Of a stretch of 43,710 nucleotides of DNA, positions 25,841 to 33,241 are shown one piece after another (positions within the stretch are counted from its first letter, which is position 1; each line of letters opens with the position of its first letter). Below the pieces are notes generated by a model. The model was not told the origin of the DNA. It was given only the letters and a program-made list of their open reading frames with translations, and did not search any database. Location: assembly GCF_900114785.1 (NCBI RefSeq), contig NZ_FOUG01000028.1:1-43710 (forward strand), in the 5' to 3' direction. The translations under genes were made by a program, and so were the position numbers. The stretch comes from Variovorax sp. OV329. GTDB lineage: Bacteria; Pseudomonadota; Gammaproteobacteria; Burkholderiales; Burkholderiaceae_C.

Positions 25841-26836
25841 TCACTCCGGCTTGTAGTTGACCGAGCGCAGCACCTCGCCAACGCGCGCGGAATCGCTGCG
25901 CAAGGCTGTCGACATCTCGTCGGACGTGAGCGGCTGGCCGACCTCTTGACCTAGGTCCTTGAAGCGCTCGCGCAACGCAGGCTGCTGCAACACCTTGAGC
26001 GTCGCCTCCCGGATCCTTTGCTGGACTGCCGGGGGCACGTCGGATGCCGCGAACAGCCCGATCCAGCCGATCGCCTCGAGTTGCGGGAAGCCGAGCTCGG
26101 TGAAGGTCGGAACGTCCGGCAGAACGCTCAGGCGCTTGGGCGTGCTGACCGCATAGGCCTTGAGCTTGCCGCTCTTGATCATCGGCAGCGACGTTGCGAC
26201 GCCATCGAACATCAGCGGCACATGTCCGCCCATCACGTCCACCAGGGCGGGCGGCGATCCCTTGTAGGCGACATGGGTCATGTCGAGGCCCGCAACCTTG
26301 GACATCTGCAGGCCCAGGACATGCGACAGCGTGCCGGCGCTGTACGACGCATAGCTGATCTTGCCGGGGCTGGCCTTCACATAGGCCACGAGCTCGTTGA
26401 GGTTCTTCGCCGGGAGCGCCGGGTTGCTGACCAGCACGAGGCCACTGCGCGCCAGTTCGGCGAGGGGCCGGATGTCCTTGAACGGGTCGTACTTGGGCTT
26501 GAGTGTGTGCGGCACCTCGCTGACCAGGGCATTGGGTGCGACAACCAGGGTGTGCCCATCGTGCGGCGACGACAGCAGGTCCTGCATCGCGATGCCGCCC
26601 AGGGCACCGGGCTTGTTCTCGACGATCACCGGCTGGCCGAGCAAGGGCGCCAGCCCCTCGGCGACCATGCGTGCCACCATGTCGGAGGTGCCACCCGCCG
26701 GCGCAGTGACCAGCAGGCGCACGGGCTTCTGTGGAAAGGCCTGCGCCCATGCGGAGGGTTCGGCAAGCGCCAGCGTGGCGCCAGCCAGCAATGAGCCATG
26801 GCGCAGTGCGCGGCCCAGATGTGTGATCAGGTTCAT
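25841..26836 (-). CDS. Bug/TctC-family extracytoplasmic solute receptor
   Basis: The 331 aa product has a signal peptide (cleavage near SAWAQAFPQ, about residue 32) and the family's opening FPQKPVRLLVTAPAGGTSDMVARM, then VIVENKPGALGGIAMQDLL and the SYASYSAGTLSHVLGLQM ligand loop. It should capture a carboxylate in the periplasm. TctAB-type membrane subunits are absent from the window, so it must work with partners encoded elsewhere. An ATG at 26836 follows a GGAGA site. It lies 31 bp downstream of the BKACE gene and 57 bp before the YeiH gene, in one apparent operon under operator B. Confidence 0.9.
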   Translation of the reverse strand: MNLITHLGRALRHGSLLAGATLALAEPSAWAQAFPQKPVRLLVTAPAGGTSDMVARMVAEGLAPLLGQPVIVENKPGALGGIAMQDLLSSPHDGHTLVVAPNALVSEVPHTLKPKYDPFKDIRPLAELARSGLVLVSNPALPAKNLNELVAYVKASPGKISYASYSAGTLSHVLGLQMSKVAGLDMTHVAYKGSPPALVDVMGGHVPLMFDGVATSLPMIKSGKLKAYAVSTPKRLSVLPDVPTFTELGFPQLEAIGWIGLFAASDVPPAVQQRIREATLKVLQQPALRERFKDLGQEVGQPLTSDEMSTALRSDSARVGEVLRSVNYKPE

Positions 26837-26867
26837 GTCTGTCTCCTGGGTTTGTTGATTGGGCGGT

Positions 26868-27923
26868 TCAGGCCGCGACGCGCACAGGCACGCCGCGCTG
26901 GCCCTGGACCCGGTTGGGCGGCATGCCCAGGCGCGCCAGCGTCTCGTCGGCGCCGCCCCAGGACTGGCCGATGCCGAAGATGCTGCGCGCCTCCGCGCCA
27001 TTGGCCACTTCACGACGCAGCTCGCGCGCCTGGCGTACCACCATCTCGATCTGCTGCACGGAGGTCATGCGCTCGCCGTGCGGGCCGAACAGCGTGTCCT
27101 CGATGCCCACGCGCACATGCATGCCCAGCGCGATGGCCATGGAATTCATCGGGTAGATGTGGCGGTTGAGCGTCTCCAGCGTGAGCACCGCGCCGTCGGG
27201 CGTGCGGCGGGCGAACTCCAGCATGTCGGCCGGATGCAGGCCCGCCGAGCCGCCGCCGATGGCCACGTAGTTGATGTTCAGCGGGCCGCCGTAGACGCCG
27301 CGGCGCACCATGCGCAGGAGGCTTTCCAGGCCCGTGAGGTTGCCCAGCATGAAGTGCGGCTGGATGCCCTTGGCCACCAGGCGGCGGATGTGCTCCTCGT
27401 GCCACGACGGGTTGGAGGGCACGATCATGTCGCGATAGGCCGCCTGCACTGCCGGGTTGGCCAGCGAAGTGCCCGCCACGTCGGCCGCGGTCATCAGCTC
27501 CATCACGTTCATCTGCTGGGTGTTGACCGCCACCGTGACCTGGTCGGGCTTCGGGTCGAGTTCGGCCAGCATGTGGCGCGTGTCGTCGCTCATCCACTTG
27601 GCGGCCTGGCCTTCGCTCTCGGGGGCAAAGGAAATCGAGCCGCCCACCTGCAGGATCATCTGGGGAACCGCTTCGCGCAGGCGCGCCAGCATCTCGTTGA
27701 ACTTGGACAGGCGCTTGCTGCCCTTGCCGTCGTCTTCGCGAACGTGCACGTGCAGCACGGTGGCGCCGGCGTTCCAGCAGTCCACCGCCTTTTGCACCTG
27801 CTGGTCCATCGTCACGGGGATGTCGTCGGAGTCGCCGGCGGCCCATTGGGGGCCGTAGGGGGCCACCTGGATCACCAGCTTTTGCTGGTTTTCAGGCAGC
27901 AGGGAATCGTCGAGGAAGTGCAT
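26868..27923 (-). CDS. Beta-keto acid cleavage enzyme (BKACE, DUF849)
   Basis: The 351 aa protein is a TIM-barrel BKACE. Zinc ligands are the HxH pair His58/His60 in TVLHVHVRED and Glu in HVRVGIEDTLF; GGSISFAPES and the long MVRRGVYGGPLNINYV segment are family-typical. BKACE enzymes such as Kce condense a beta-keto acid with acetyl-CoA to give acetoacetate and a new CoA thioester. Substrate depends on pocket residues that I cannot resolve by reading. It is the first gene of a unit with a Bug receptor and a YeiH carrier. It is clearly different from the second BKACE at 31445 (longer, with distinct pocket loops), so two keto acids may be handled. Confidence 0.9.
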   Translation of the reverse strand: MHFLDDSLLPENQQKLVIQVAPYGPQWAAGDSDDIPVTMDQQVQKAVDCWNAGATVLHVHVREDDGKGSKRLSKFNEMLARLREAVPQMILQVGGSISFAPESEGQAAKWMSDDTRHMLAELDPKPDQVTVAVNTQQMNVMELMTAADVAGTSLANPAVQAAYRDMIVPSNPSWHEEHIRRLVAKGIQPHFMLGNLTGLESLLRMVRRGVYGGPLNINYVAIGGGSAGLHPADMLEFARRTPDGAVLTLETLNRHIYPMNSMAIALGMHVRVGIEDTLFGPHGERMTSVQQIEMVVRQARELRREVANGAEARSIFGIGQSWGGADETLARLGMPPNRVQGQRGVPVRVAA

Positions 27924-27956
27924 GTGTGTCTCCAGGGAAGTTCAGGTCAGGCGCTC

Positions 27957-28022
27957 ATTGTTCCGAGGAGAGACGCGAGCCAATTGACCTGGGGTGACAT
28001 GCATTTACCCCACTGGGACACC
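27957..28022 (-). promoter_or_regulatory. Operator/promoter B of the proposed AraC regulon
   Basis: On the minus strand: TGTCCC (28020-28015), TGTCAC (27999-27994, 21 bp later), GGTCAAT (27989-27983) and AACAAT as -10 (27962-27957), 34 bp before the BKACE start codon. Its spacing is identical to operator A in every step, and the conserved stretch begins and ends at the same points. The sequence between the blocks has diverged, which suggests selection on the blocks rather than a recent duplication. Confidence 0.65.
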
Positions 28023-28085
28023 CAGTACTAACCCCAGGCTTTGCGCTCTGGGTTGAATGAACGCGGCAGTCCGCCGGCCCGCGCG

Positions 28086-28157
28086 CCCTGGACGCCCTGG
28101 ACGCCCTGGACGCCCTGGACGCCCTGGACGCCCTGGACGCCTTGGACGCCTTGGGTC
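28086..28157. repeat. 9-bp minisatellite (CCCTGGACG), about 7-8 copies
   Basis: Six perfect copies of CCCTGGACG run from 28086 to 28139, then one copy with a single change (CCTTGGACG) and a decayed partial copy to 28157. The array sits immediately after the stop codon of the TPR lipoprotein gene (minus strand). Because 9 is a multiple of 3, every frame stays open across it, giving tripeptide repeats such as GVQ on the minus strand. Slippage would change the copy number without shifting frame. Confidence 0.9.
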
Positions 28158-29001
28158 AGGGCGCTGGGGCTGCCAGCAATCTCGCGGTGCGCCGGGATCC
28201 CGCTTCGTTCTTCGCCGCCACCGCCACGTCGTGAGCCCGGGTCCAGTAGTCTTTGGCGAGTTCCGGCCTGTCCATGGACGCCTGGCCGAGGAGCAGCAGA
28301 TCCTGATAGATCTTCTCGCTCGCCCCGGCCGCCTTGTCCATCTTCAACGCTTCGTGAAGCAGCGGCACCGCCGCAGCAGGCGTCTTCATGGCGATGTAGG
28401 CGCTCGACTGCAAGCGCAGCGCGTTGGCCCTTTCCAGCGAATCCTCTTTGTCCAACGCGCCTTGCGCTTGCTGCGCGAGTCGCAACGCTTCCTGGGCGCG
28501 TCCCGCGTCCAGCGCCACATAGGCCTTCAGATTGAGTATCTTTCCCCTCACGCTGCAATGGCCGCCGCAGAGCACGCCAGCCCGGTCTAGCGCTTGTTCG
28601 GCACTGTCACGGTCGCTCGCCTGCACGGCCATGGCGCGCCGCAATGCGGCTTCGGCGCGTCGGTCGGCGCTGAACGCGAGGCGGCGCTCGTCCATCACCA
28701 GATCCAGTTGCTTCAAGGCCTCGTCCTGTAGCCCCATGCCCAGATAAACCATGGAGATGTTCAGACGCGTGGCTGCGATGGCATCGTCGTCCTCGATCGA
28801 CTGGCCGACTTCGAGTGCTTGCTGGAAGAACACCAGCGCTCGCGGCAGGTCGCCGGCCTTGAAGCGGTCCATTCCCTGCGTGTTGTAGCCCTGCGCCCGG
28901 ACATCCGCAGCAGAGCGCACGACCGGTGTGGAGCAACCTCCGAGCAGGCCGGCTGCCAGGACCCAAAAGGCGCAGGCCACCCCCCGGCGCATGCGGTTCA
29001 T
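28156..29001 (-). CDS. TPR-repeat lipoprotein
   Basis: A 281 aa protein with a lipoprotein signal ending at AAGLLGGC (about residue 23), then helical pairs that look like tetratricopeptide repeats: GYNTQGMDRFKAGDLPRALVFFQQAL, an AATRLNISMVYLGMGLQDEAL repeat, and KAYVALDAGRAQEALRLAQQA. It should be anchored to a membrane facing the periplasm and act as a protein-protein scaffold. Its ATG overlaps the stop of the Mce-domain gene (ATGA), so the two are coupled and probably physically linked. Two ATGs three codons apart are possible starts. A minisatellite follows the stop directly, and loss or gain of copies could alter the C-terminus if the stop is read through. Confidence 0.8.
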   Translation of the reverse strand: MNRMRRGVACAFWVLAAGLLGGCSTPVVRSAADVRAQGYNTQGMDRFKAGDLPRALVFFQQALEVGQSIEDDDAIAATRLNISMVYLGMGLQDEALKQLDLVMDERRLAFSADRRAEAALRRAMAVQASDRDSAEQALDRAGVLCGGHCSVRGKILNLKAYVALDAGRAQEALRLAQQAQGALDKEDSLERANALRLQSSAYIAMKTPAAAVPLLHEALKMDKAAGASEKIYQDLLLLGQASMDRPELAKDYWTRAHDVAVAAKNEAGSRRTARLLAAPAP

Positions 29002-29945
29002 GGCGCCTCTCCCGGCAGCGGCAACCCACCGATGCTGTCGATCGGCAGCGACTGCGGTGTGGTCGACGTGCCGGTCAGCCAACTGATCGGCCAGGTCTGG
29101 CGCGCATTGCTCACCATCTGGTTGGTCTGCGTGGCCGCGGCCTGCACCTGGTCGAGCACGCCGGGCAGTCTTTCATGTGCCAACGCCGCCATGGCCTGCA
29201 CCTCGGCGCTGGCCGCTTGCGAGCTTGCCGCGGCCTGCTGCATCTTCTCCATCACCGCCGGCGCGGCCTCCTGCACGACCCCAATGACGTGGCTGGCCTT
29301 TTCCAGCGTCGCGACGGCGCCGCTCTCGACGGTCTCGACGGTCTCTCGCGTCTGCTCGATCACCTGGTCCGTCTTCTCGGCGATGGCGGGCATCTTCGAA
29401 GCAAGGTCCTGGCCGGCCTTCAGCGTCTGCTGGAAGGGGCCCGCCGGGTCCTTCAAGCTTTGAGTCAACTCGCGCGCATCGGCGATCACCGGCGTCAGCG
29501 CGGCCTGAAGTTCCTGCGCAATCTGGTCGCCGAGCTTGACGCGTTCGAGCGCCAGCACTTCGCCCGAATCCACGGCTTGTGCGCCGCCGGGCGGTGGCAC
29601 CAGGTCGATCGCCGGCTTGCCGATCAGGTGCTCGCGAACCAGTCTCGCCTGCGTTCCCTTCGGTATCTGCGACATGTATTCCTGGCGGATGCTCAGTTCG
29701 ATCCGTGCACCCTCGTCACTGGACTGCGCTGGTGGCAGTGCAATGCTGCGAACGCTCCCGATCACCACGCCACGGGTCGTCACCCGCATGCCCTCGAAGA
29801 TACCGGCTGCGTCGGGCGCCGCGACGTAGAGATGGTCCCGGCGGCTGAACACTCCCTGCTGGTAGGCGTAGATCAGCAAGCCGGCAACGATGGCGATGAG
29901 AGCGGCTACGGCAAAGGCCGAGCGTCTCGAAGGGGGAGTTGACAT
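28998..29945 (-). CDS. MlaD/Mce-domain protein
   Basis: A 315 aa protein with one N-terminal membrane helix (about residues 8-28), then an Mce/MlaD domain (about 35-115: LYVAAPDAAGIFEGMRVTTRGVVIGSV and EHLIGKPAIDLVPP), then a long helical, Ala/Gln-rich tail (about 130-285). Mce proteins form hexameric lipid-binding rings or tunnels on the periplasmic side of an ABC transporter. No mlaE or mlaF gene is here; the only partner is the coupled TPR lipoprotein. AGGAGG is directly before the ATG at 29951 but 6 bases before the ATG at 29945, so I use the latter. The divergent gene is the acyl-CoA dehydrogenase. Confidence 0.85.
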   Translation of the reverse strand: MSTPPSRRSAFAVAALIAIVAGLLIYAYQQGVFSRRDHLYVAAPDAAGIFEGMRVTTRGVVIGSVRSIALPPAQSSDEGARIELSIRQEYMSQIPKGTQARLVREHLIGKPAIDLVPPPGGAQAVDSGEVLALERVKLGDQIAQELQAALTPVIADARELTQSLKDPAGPFQQTLKAGQDLASKMPAIAEKTDQVIEQTRETVETVESGAVATLEKASHVIGVVQEAAPAVMEKMQQAAASSQAASAEVQAMAALAHERLPGVLDQVQAAATQTNQMVSNARQTWPISWLTGTSTTPQSLPIDSIGGLPLPGEAP

Positions 29946-30064
29946 CGACATCCTCCTGCAAACGACGTGGTGAGAGGGGTGTAGCGAAGCGCGCTTTGCA
30001 CTGTACCCCGCCAACGATGACGTCATCCAGCAGCTTTTCAGGACAGGTGCGGAGATTCCCGAGA

Positions 30065-30128
30065 TGTCCCGAGAGGGCAACTCGATGTCCCGACCGGTCA
30101 ATCGTCAGAGCGTCCCGGCGCGGACACT
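30065..30128 (+). promoter_or_regulatory. Operator/promoter C of the proposed AraC regulon
   Basis: On the plus strand: TGTCCC (30065-30070), TGTCCC (30086-30091, again 21 bp apart), four bases, GGTCAAT (30096-30102), and GACACT in the -10 position (30123-30128), exactly 27 bp after the start of GGTCAAT as in operators A and B. It precedes the acyl-CoA dehydrogenase start by 52 bp. This third example, in the opposite orientation and with unrelated filler sequence, makes a chance match unlikely. Confidence 0.6.
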
Positions 30129-30179
30129 GGCTGTCGTGCGAATCACAGCGCCCACCACCCTCCACAGGAATCGAGAGAC

Positions 30180-31433
30180 ATGAACGCCAGAGACAACACC
30201 GTTGCACTGACACCGCAGGCGCCCGAGCGCCATCAGCCCAAGCTTTATCACGACCTGCTCACGCCCACGGAAACCCTGGCCATCCGCGAGGAGGTGCGCC
30301 GCTTTGCCAACGAACATGTTGCGCCGGTCGCGTGGGAAATCGGGCATCGCGAGGAGTCGGTCGAGAACTTCCCGCGCGAGCTCTTTCGCAAGATGGCTGA
30401 TGCCGGGCTGTTTCGCATTCCCTTCGCGGCCGAGGTCGGCGGGCGTGGGCTGAAGCACCCGGCCTGCGCTACCGCCGTGCTCATCGAGGAACTGGCCTAC
30501 CACTCGAACTCCGTCGCCGCCGTGGTCGACGTTCATTGCATCCTGGCCGGTCATGCGCTGGAACATGCATCGCCTGCGCTGCAGGAGCGCTACCTGGCGC
30601 CCCTGCTGGCTGGCGAGAAGATCGGCAGCTTTGCCACCACCGAGCCCGATGCCAGCACCGACCTGAGCATCAAGACGATGCAGACCTTCGCGAACCGCGA
30701 GGGCGGAGGCTACGTGGTCAACGGCCGCAAGCGCTTCATCACCAACGCGCCGGTGGCCGATTTCGTCGTGCTGCTGTGCGCCGAGGAAGGACGCATGACG
30801 GAGATCGTGATCGACCTGGATTCACCCGGCGTGCGCGTTGGCGCGCCTGATCGGAAGATGGGAAATCACGGCCAGTTGACCGCAGACATCTATTTCGACA
30901 ACGTGCAGGTGCCGCCGGATAACGTTGTCGGCGCCGTCGGCGGTGGTCTCAAGATCGCCTTGCAGACCCTGACCTACGGGCGCATCGGCATTGCCGCGAG
31001 CGGCGTCGGCATGGCGCAGGCCACCTTCGACCACAGCGTCGAACGGCTGGTGACGCGGCAGGCCTTCGGCAAGAAGATCGCGCAGTTCCAGCACTGGCAG
31101 TTCAAGCTGGCCGAGCGCGCCACCGAGATCGAGAACGCGCGCAACCTCTACATGAAGGCAGCGCTGCGCATGGATGCGGGCGAGGCCTTTCCGGAGCCCG
31201 AGGCTGCCATGGCGAAGTGGTATGCAACCAACCTGGCTGCCGAGTTCGCGCGCGACGGCGTCCAGATCTTCGGCGGCTATGGCTTCATGGCCGAACTGGC
31301 GGCCGACGGCTCGCACTATCGCGTGGAGGAGATCTACCGCGACTGCAAGATTGCGGAGATCTACGAAGGCACGAACGAGATCCAGAAGCTGGTGATCGCG
31401 CGGGCGATCTTCGGCAAGGACATCACGGGTTGA
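30180..31433 (+). CDS. Acyl-CoA dehydrogenase
   Basis: The 417 aa flavoprotein shows the family order: N-terminal helical domain (TETLAIREEVRRFANEHVAP), FAD-contacting beta domain (SFATTEPDASTD, then GRKRFITNAPVADFVV), and the C-terminal domain with RQAFGKKIAQFQHWQFKLA and QIFGGYGFMAE. The catalytic base position is Glu396 in YEGTNEIQ. It inserts a 2,3-double bond into an acyl-CoA and passes electrons to ETF. Chain preference is not readable. The second BKACE gene follows 11 bp downstream, so the dehydrogenase probably starts beta-oxidation of an acyl-CoA whose later keto form, or its free acid, is cleaved by BKACE. Operator C lies upstream. Confidence 0.92.
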   Translation: MNARDNTVALTPQAPERHQPKLYHDLLTPTETLAIREEVRRFANEHVAPVAWEIGHREESVENFPRELFRKMADAGLFRIPFAAEVGGRGLKHPACATAVLIEELAYHSNSVAAVVDVHCILAGHALEHASPALQERYLAPLLAGEKIGSFATTEPDASTDLSIKTMQTFANREGGGYVVNGRKRFITNAPVADFVVLLCAEEGRMTEIVIDLDSPGVRVGAPDRKMGNHGQLTADIYFDNVQVPPDNVVGAVGGGLKIALQTLTYGRIGIAASGVGMAQATFDHSVERLVTRQAFGKKIAQFQHWQFKLAERATEIENARNLYMKAALRMDAGEAFPEPEAAMAKWYATNLAAEFARDGVQIFGGYGFMAELAADGSHYRVEEIYRDCKIAEIYEGTNEIQKLVIARAIFGKDITG

Positions 31434-31444
31434 AGGAGCAACAC

Positions 31445-32377
31445 ATGTATCCACAGAATGTCGTCATCATCAGCTGCGCCATCACCGGCGCGATCCACAC
31501 GCCGTCGATGTCCCCGTACCTGCCGGTGACGCCAGAAGAGATCGCGGAGTCTTCAATCGCGGCGGCCAAGGCAGGAGCCGCCATCATCCATCTGCATGCC
31601 CGCGACCCGGTGACCGGAAAGCCGGACCAGCGCCCGGAGGCTTTCACGCCCTTTCTGGGGCGCATCAAGGGAGAGTGCGATGCAGTGGTCAACCTGACCA
31701 CCGGCGGCTCGCCGTACATGTCGGTGCAGGAACGCATCCGGCCCGCGACCGTGCTGCAGCCCGAGGTCGCCTCGATGAACATGGGTTCGATGGGATTCGG
31801 CCTGTTCCCGATGCTGGACCGCTTCAAGGAATTCAAGCACGACTGGGAGCGTTCGTACCTGGAGGGCAGCAAGGACCTGGTCTTTCGCAACACCTACGGT
31901 GACATCGAGACCTCGCTGCGGGAACTGTCGGCCAGCGGCACGCGCTTCGAGTTCGAGTGCTACGACACCTCGCACCTCTACAACCTGGCCCACTTCATCG
32001 ACCGCGGGCTGATCAAGCCGCCCTTCTTCGTCCAGACCGTGTTCGGCATCCTGGGCGGCATCGGCGCACACCCGGACGATGTCATGCACATGAAGCGCAC
32101 CGCGGACCGCCTGTTCGGCAACGACTACCGATGGTCGGTGCTCGGCGCGGGCCGCAATCAGATGAAGGTGGCGGCCATGGCGGCGTCGATGGGGGGCAAT
32201 GTGCGCGTCGGCCTGGAAGACAGCCTGTGGATCGCTCCAGGAAAGCTGGCCGAGTCGAACGCGCAGCAGGTGCGCAAGGTCCGCGAGATCCTGGAAGGGC
32301 TTGGCCTGCAGATCGCGACGCCGGCACAGGCGCGCGAGATTCTCTCGCTCAAGGGCGCCGGGAACGTCGGGTTCTGA
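31445..32377 (+). CDS. Beta-keto acid cleavage enzyme (BKACE, DUF849), second copy
   Basis: A 310 aa BKACE. It starts NVVIISCAITGAIHTPSMSPYLPVTPEEIAE, with zinc-binding His49/His51 in AIIHLHARDP and the third ligand Glu in NVRVGLEDSLW. The N-terminal CAITGAIHTP motif with PYLPVTP belongs to the common branch of the family that includes 3-keto-5-aminohexanoate cleavage and dehydrocarnitine cleavage enzymes. The reaction with acetyl-CoA would give acetoacetate plus a CoA ester. It lies in an operon with acyl-CoA dehydrogenase (11 bp gap). It shares little beyond the core motifs with the first BKACE. Confidence 0.9.
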   Translation: MYPQNVVIISCAITGAIHTPSMSPYLPVTPEEIAESSIAAAKAGAAIIHLHARDPVTGKPDQRPEAFTPFLGRIKGECDAVVNLTTGGSPYMSVQERIRPATVLQPEVASMNMGSMGFGLFPMLDRFKEFKHDWERSYLEGSKDLVFRNTYGDIETSLRELSASGTRFEFECYDTSHLYNLAHFIDRGLIKPPFFVQTVFGILGGIGAHPDDVMHMKRTADRLFGNDYRWSVLGAGRNQMKVAAMAASMGGNVRVGLEDSLWIAPGKLAESNAQQVRKVREILEGLGLQIATPAQAREILSLKGAGNVGF

Positions 32378-32494
32378 GCCCCCCCACGACCCGCGTTGGC
32401 TACTCAGGGTGCCCGTGGTGCCTTTCTGGCAGAGGCTGTGAGGACATTGGCGTCAGCGGTTGCAGTAAAAGCCAAATCGCCTAGACTTCCCTGC

Positions 32495-32611
32495 ATGACC
32501 ACCACCCTGCTTTGCACCCACGTCGCCTTGGTTGCGCTGCTTCTTGCGGCCACCTACGCGCGGGCGCTCGCAAAGAAGGTTTGTCGTCAGCAGACGCCAG
32601 CACATTCCTAA
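32495..32611 (+). CDS. Possible 38 aa single-membrane-segment peptide
   Basis: The gap of 346 bp between the second BKACE and rnk holds one possible small gene. The ATG at 32495 gives MTTTLLCTHVALVALLLAAT and a short basic tail ending at 32611, i.e. one hydrophobic helix followed by KK/R residues. No clear ribosome site is present and I know no homologue. It may be chance. Nothing else was recognised between 32378 and 32723. Confidence 0.25.
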   Translation: MTTTLLCTHVALVALLLAATYARALAKKVCRQQTPAHS

Positions 32612-32723
32612 GCCCGGCGGTCCGCTCTTCTCCCTTTCAGCGCAACCATCCACCGCCGGGCACAAACCTCGCGCGGTCGCGAATGCCGGATTCAAGGGCA
32701 TTCGCATTCGATGGAGTGCTGCA

Positions 32724-33125
32724 ATGCATGCAATTGGTCACGGCGAGCGCACGCTCACCGATCTTGATTTCTCCCGTCTCTCGAAACTGCCGAGCCATCA
32801 GCTTCCGCCCTCCCTCGCGGATCTGCTCGCTTGCGCGGAGGTCACCAGCTCCCGCACCGTGCATGCAGATGTCGTCACGATGTATTCGCGCGCGGAAGTC
32901 GTTGACGTGCACACGCGCCGGCGCCAAGTGCTGACGATCTGCTATCCGGGAGATGCTGAGCCTGCAGCGGGCTTCATTTCGGTCCTATCGCCAGTCGGCA
33001 ACAGCCTCTTGGGCCTGAAGACCGGCGATGTTGCCCGGTGGCTCACGCCCACTGGCGAGGAGTGCGCCGCCGAAATCGCGGCCATCCGATACCAGCCAGA
33101 AGCGAGCGGCGACTACGCCCGGTAG
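32724..33125 (+). CDS. rnk: Nucleoside diphosphate kinase regulator Rnk (GreA/GreB C-terminal domain)
   Basis: At 133 aa it matches Rnk in length. An N-terminal coiled-coil-like part (FSRLSKLPSHQLPPSLADLLA) precedes the FKBP-like Gre factor C-terminal domain with ISVLSPVGNSLLGLKTGDVARW, the Rnk hallmark. Rnk binds RNA polymerase in the secondary channel without cleavage activity and influences stress and metabolite levels. The ATG at 32724 keeps the family length; upstream in-frame sequence is not Rnk-like. It heads a group of stress-type genes, with universal stress proteins immediately after. Confidence 0.85.
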   Translation: MHAIGHGERTLTDLDFSRLSKLPSHQLPPSLADLLACAEVTSSRTVHADVVTMYSRAEVVDVHTRRRQVLTICYPGDAEPAAGFISVLSPVGNSLLGLKTGDVARWLTPTGEECAAEIAAIRYQPEASGDYAR

Positions 33126-33241
33126 TCAGACCCAAGCTCGTTCCTAGGCTCGCAACCGAGCCACTCTGTTTGCCCCGCGTTCCCGTAGTCGCGATGTCGC
33201 GCACTGGAAGGCGGGCGCTAGCCATGTCGAAAGGTTTTGCC

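Noticed and set aside
28086..28157. Possible CRISPR array
   Set aside because: The 9-bp units are directly adjacent with no spacers and no cas genes are present; it is a minisatellite.
28028..28558. Collagen-like GVQ-repeat protein on the minus strand
   Set aside because: The repeat frame continues antiparallel or out of frame through the TPR lipoprotein gene and has no ribosome site; kept only as a repeat finding.
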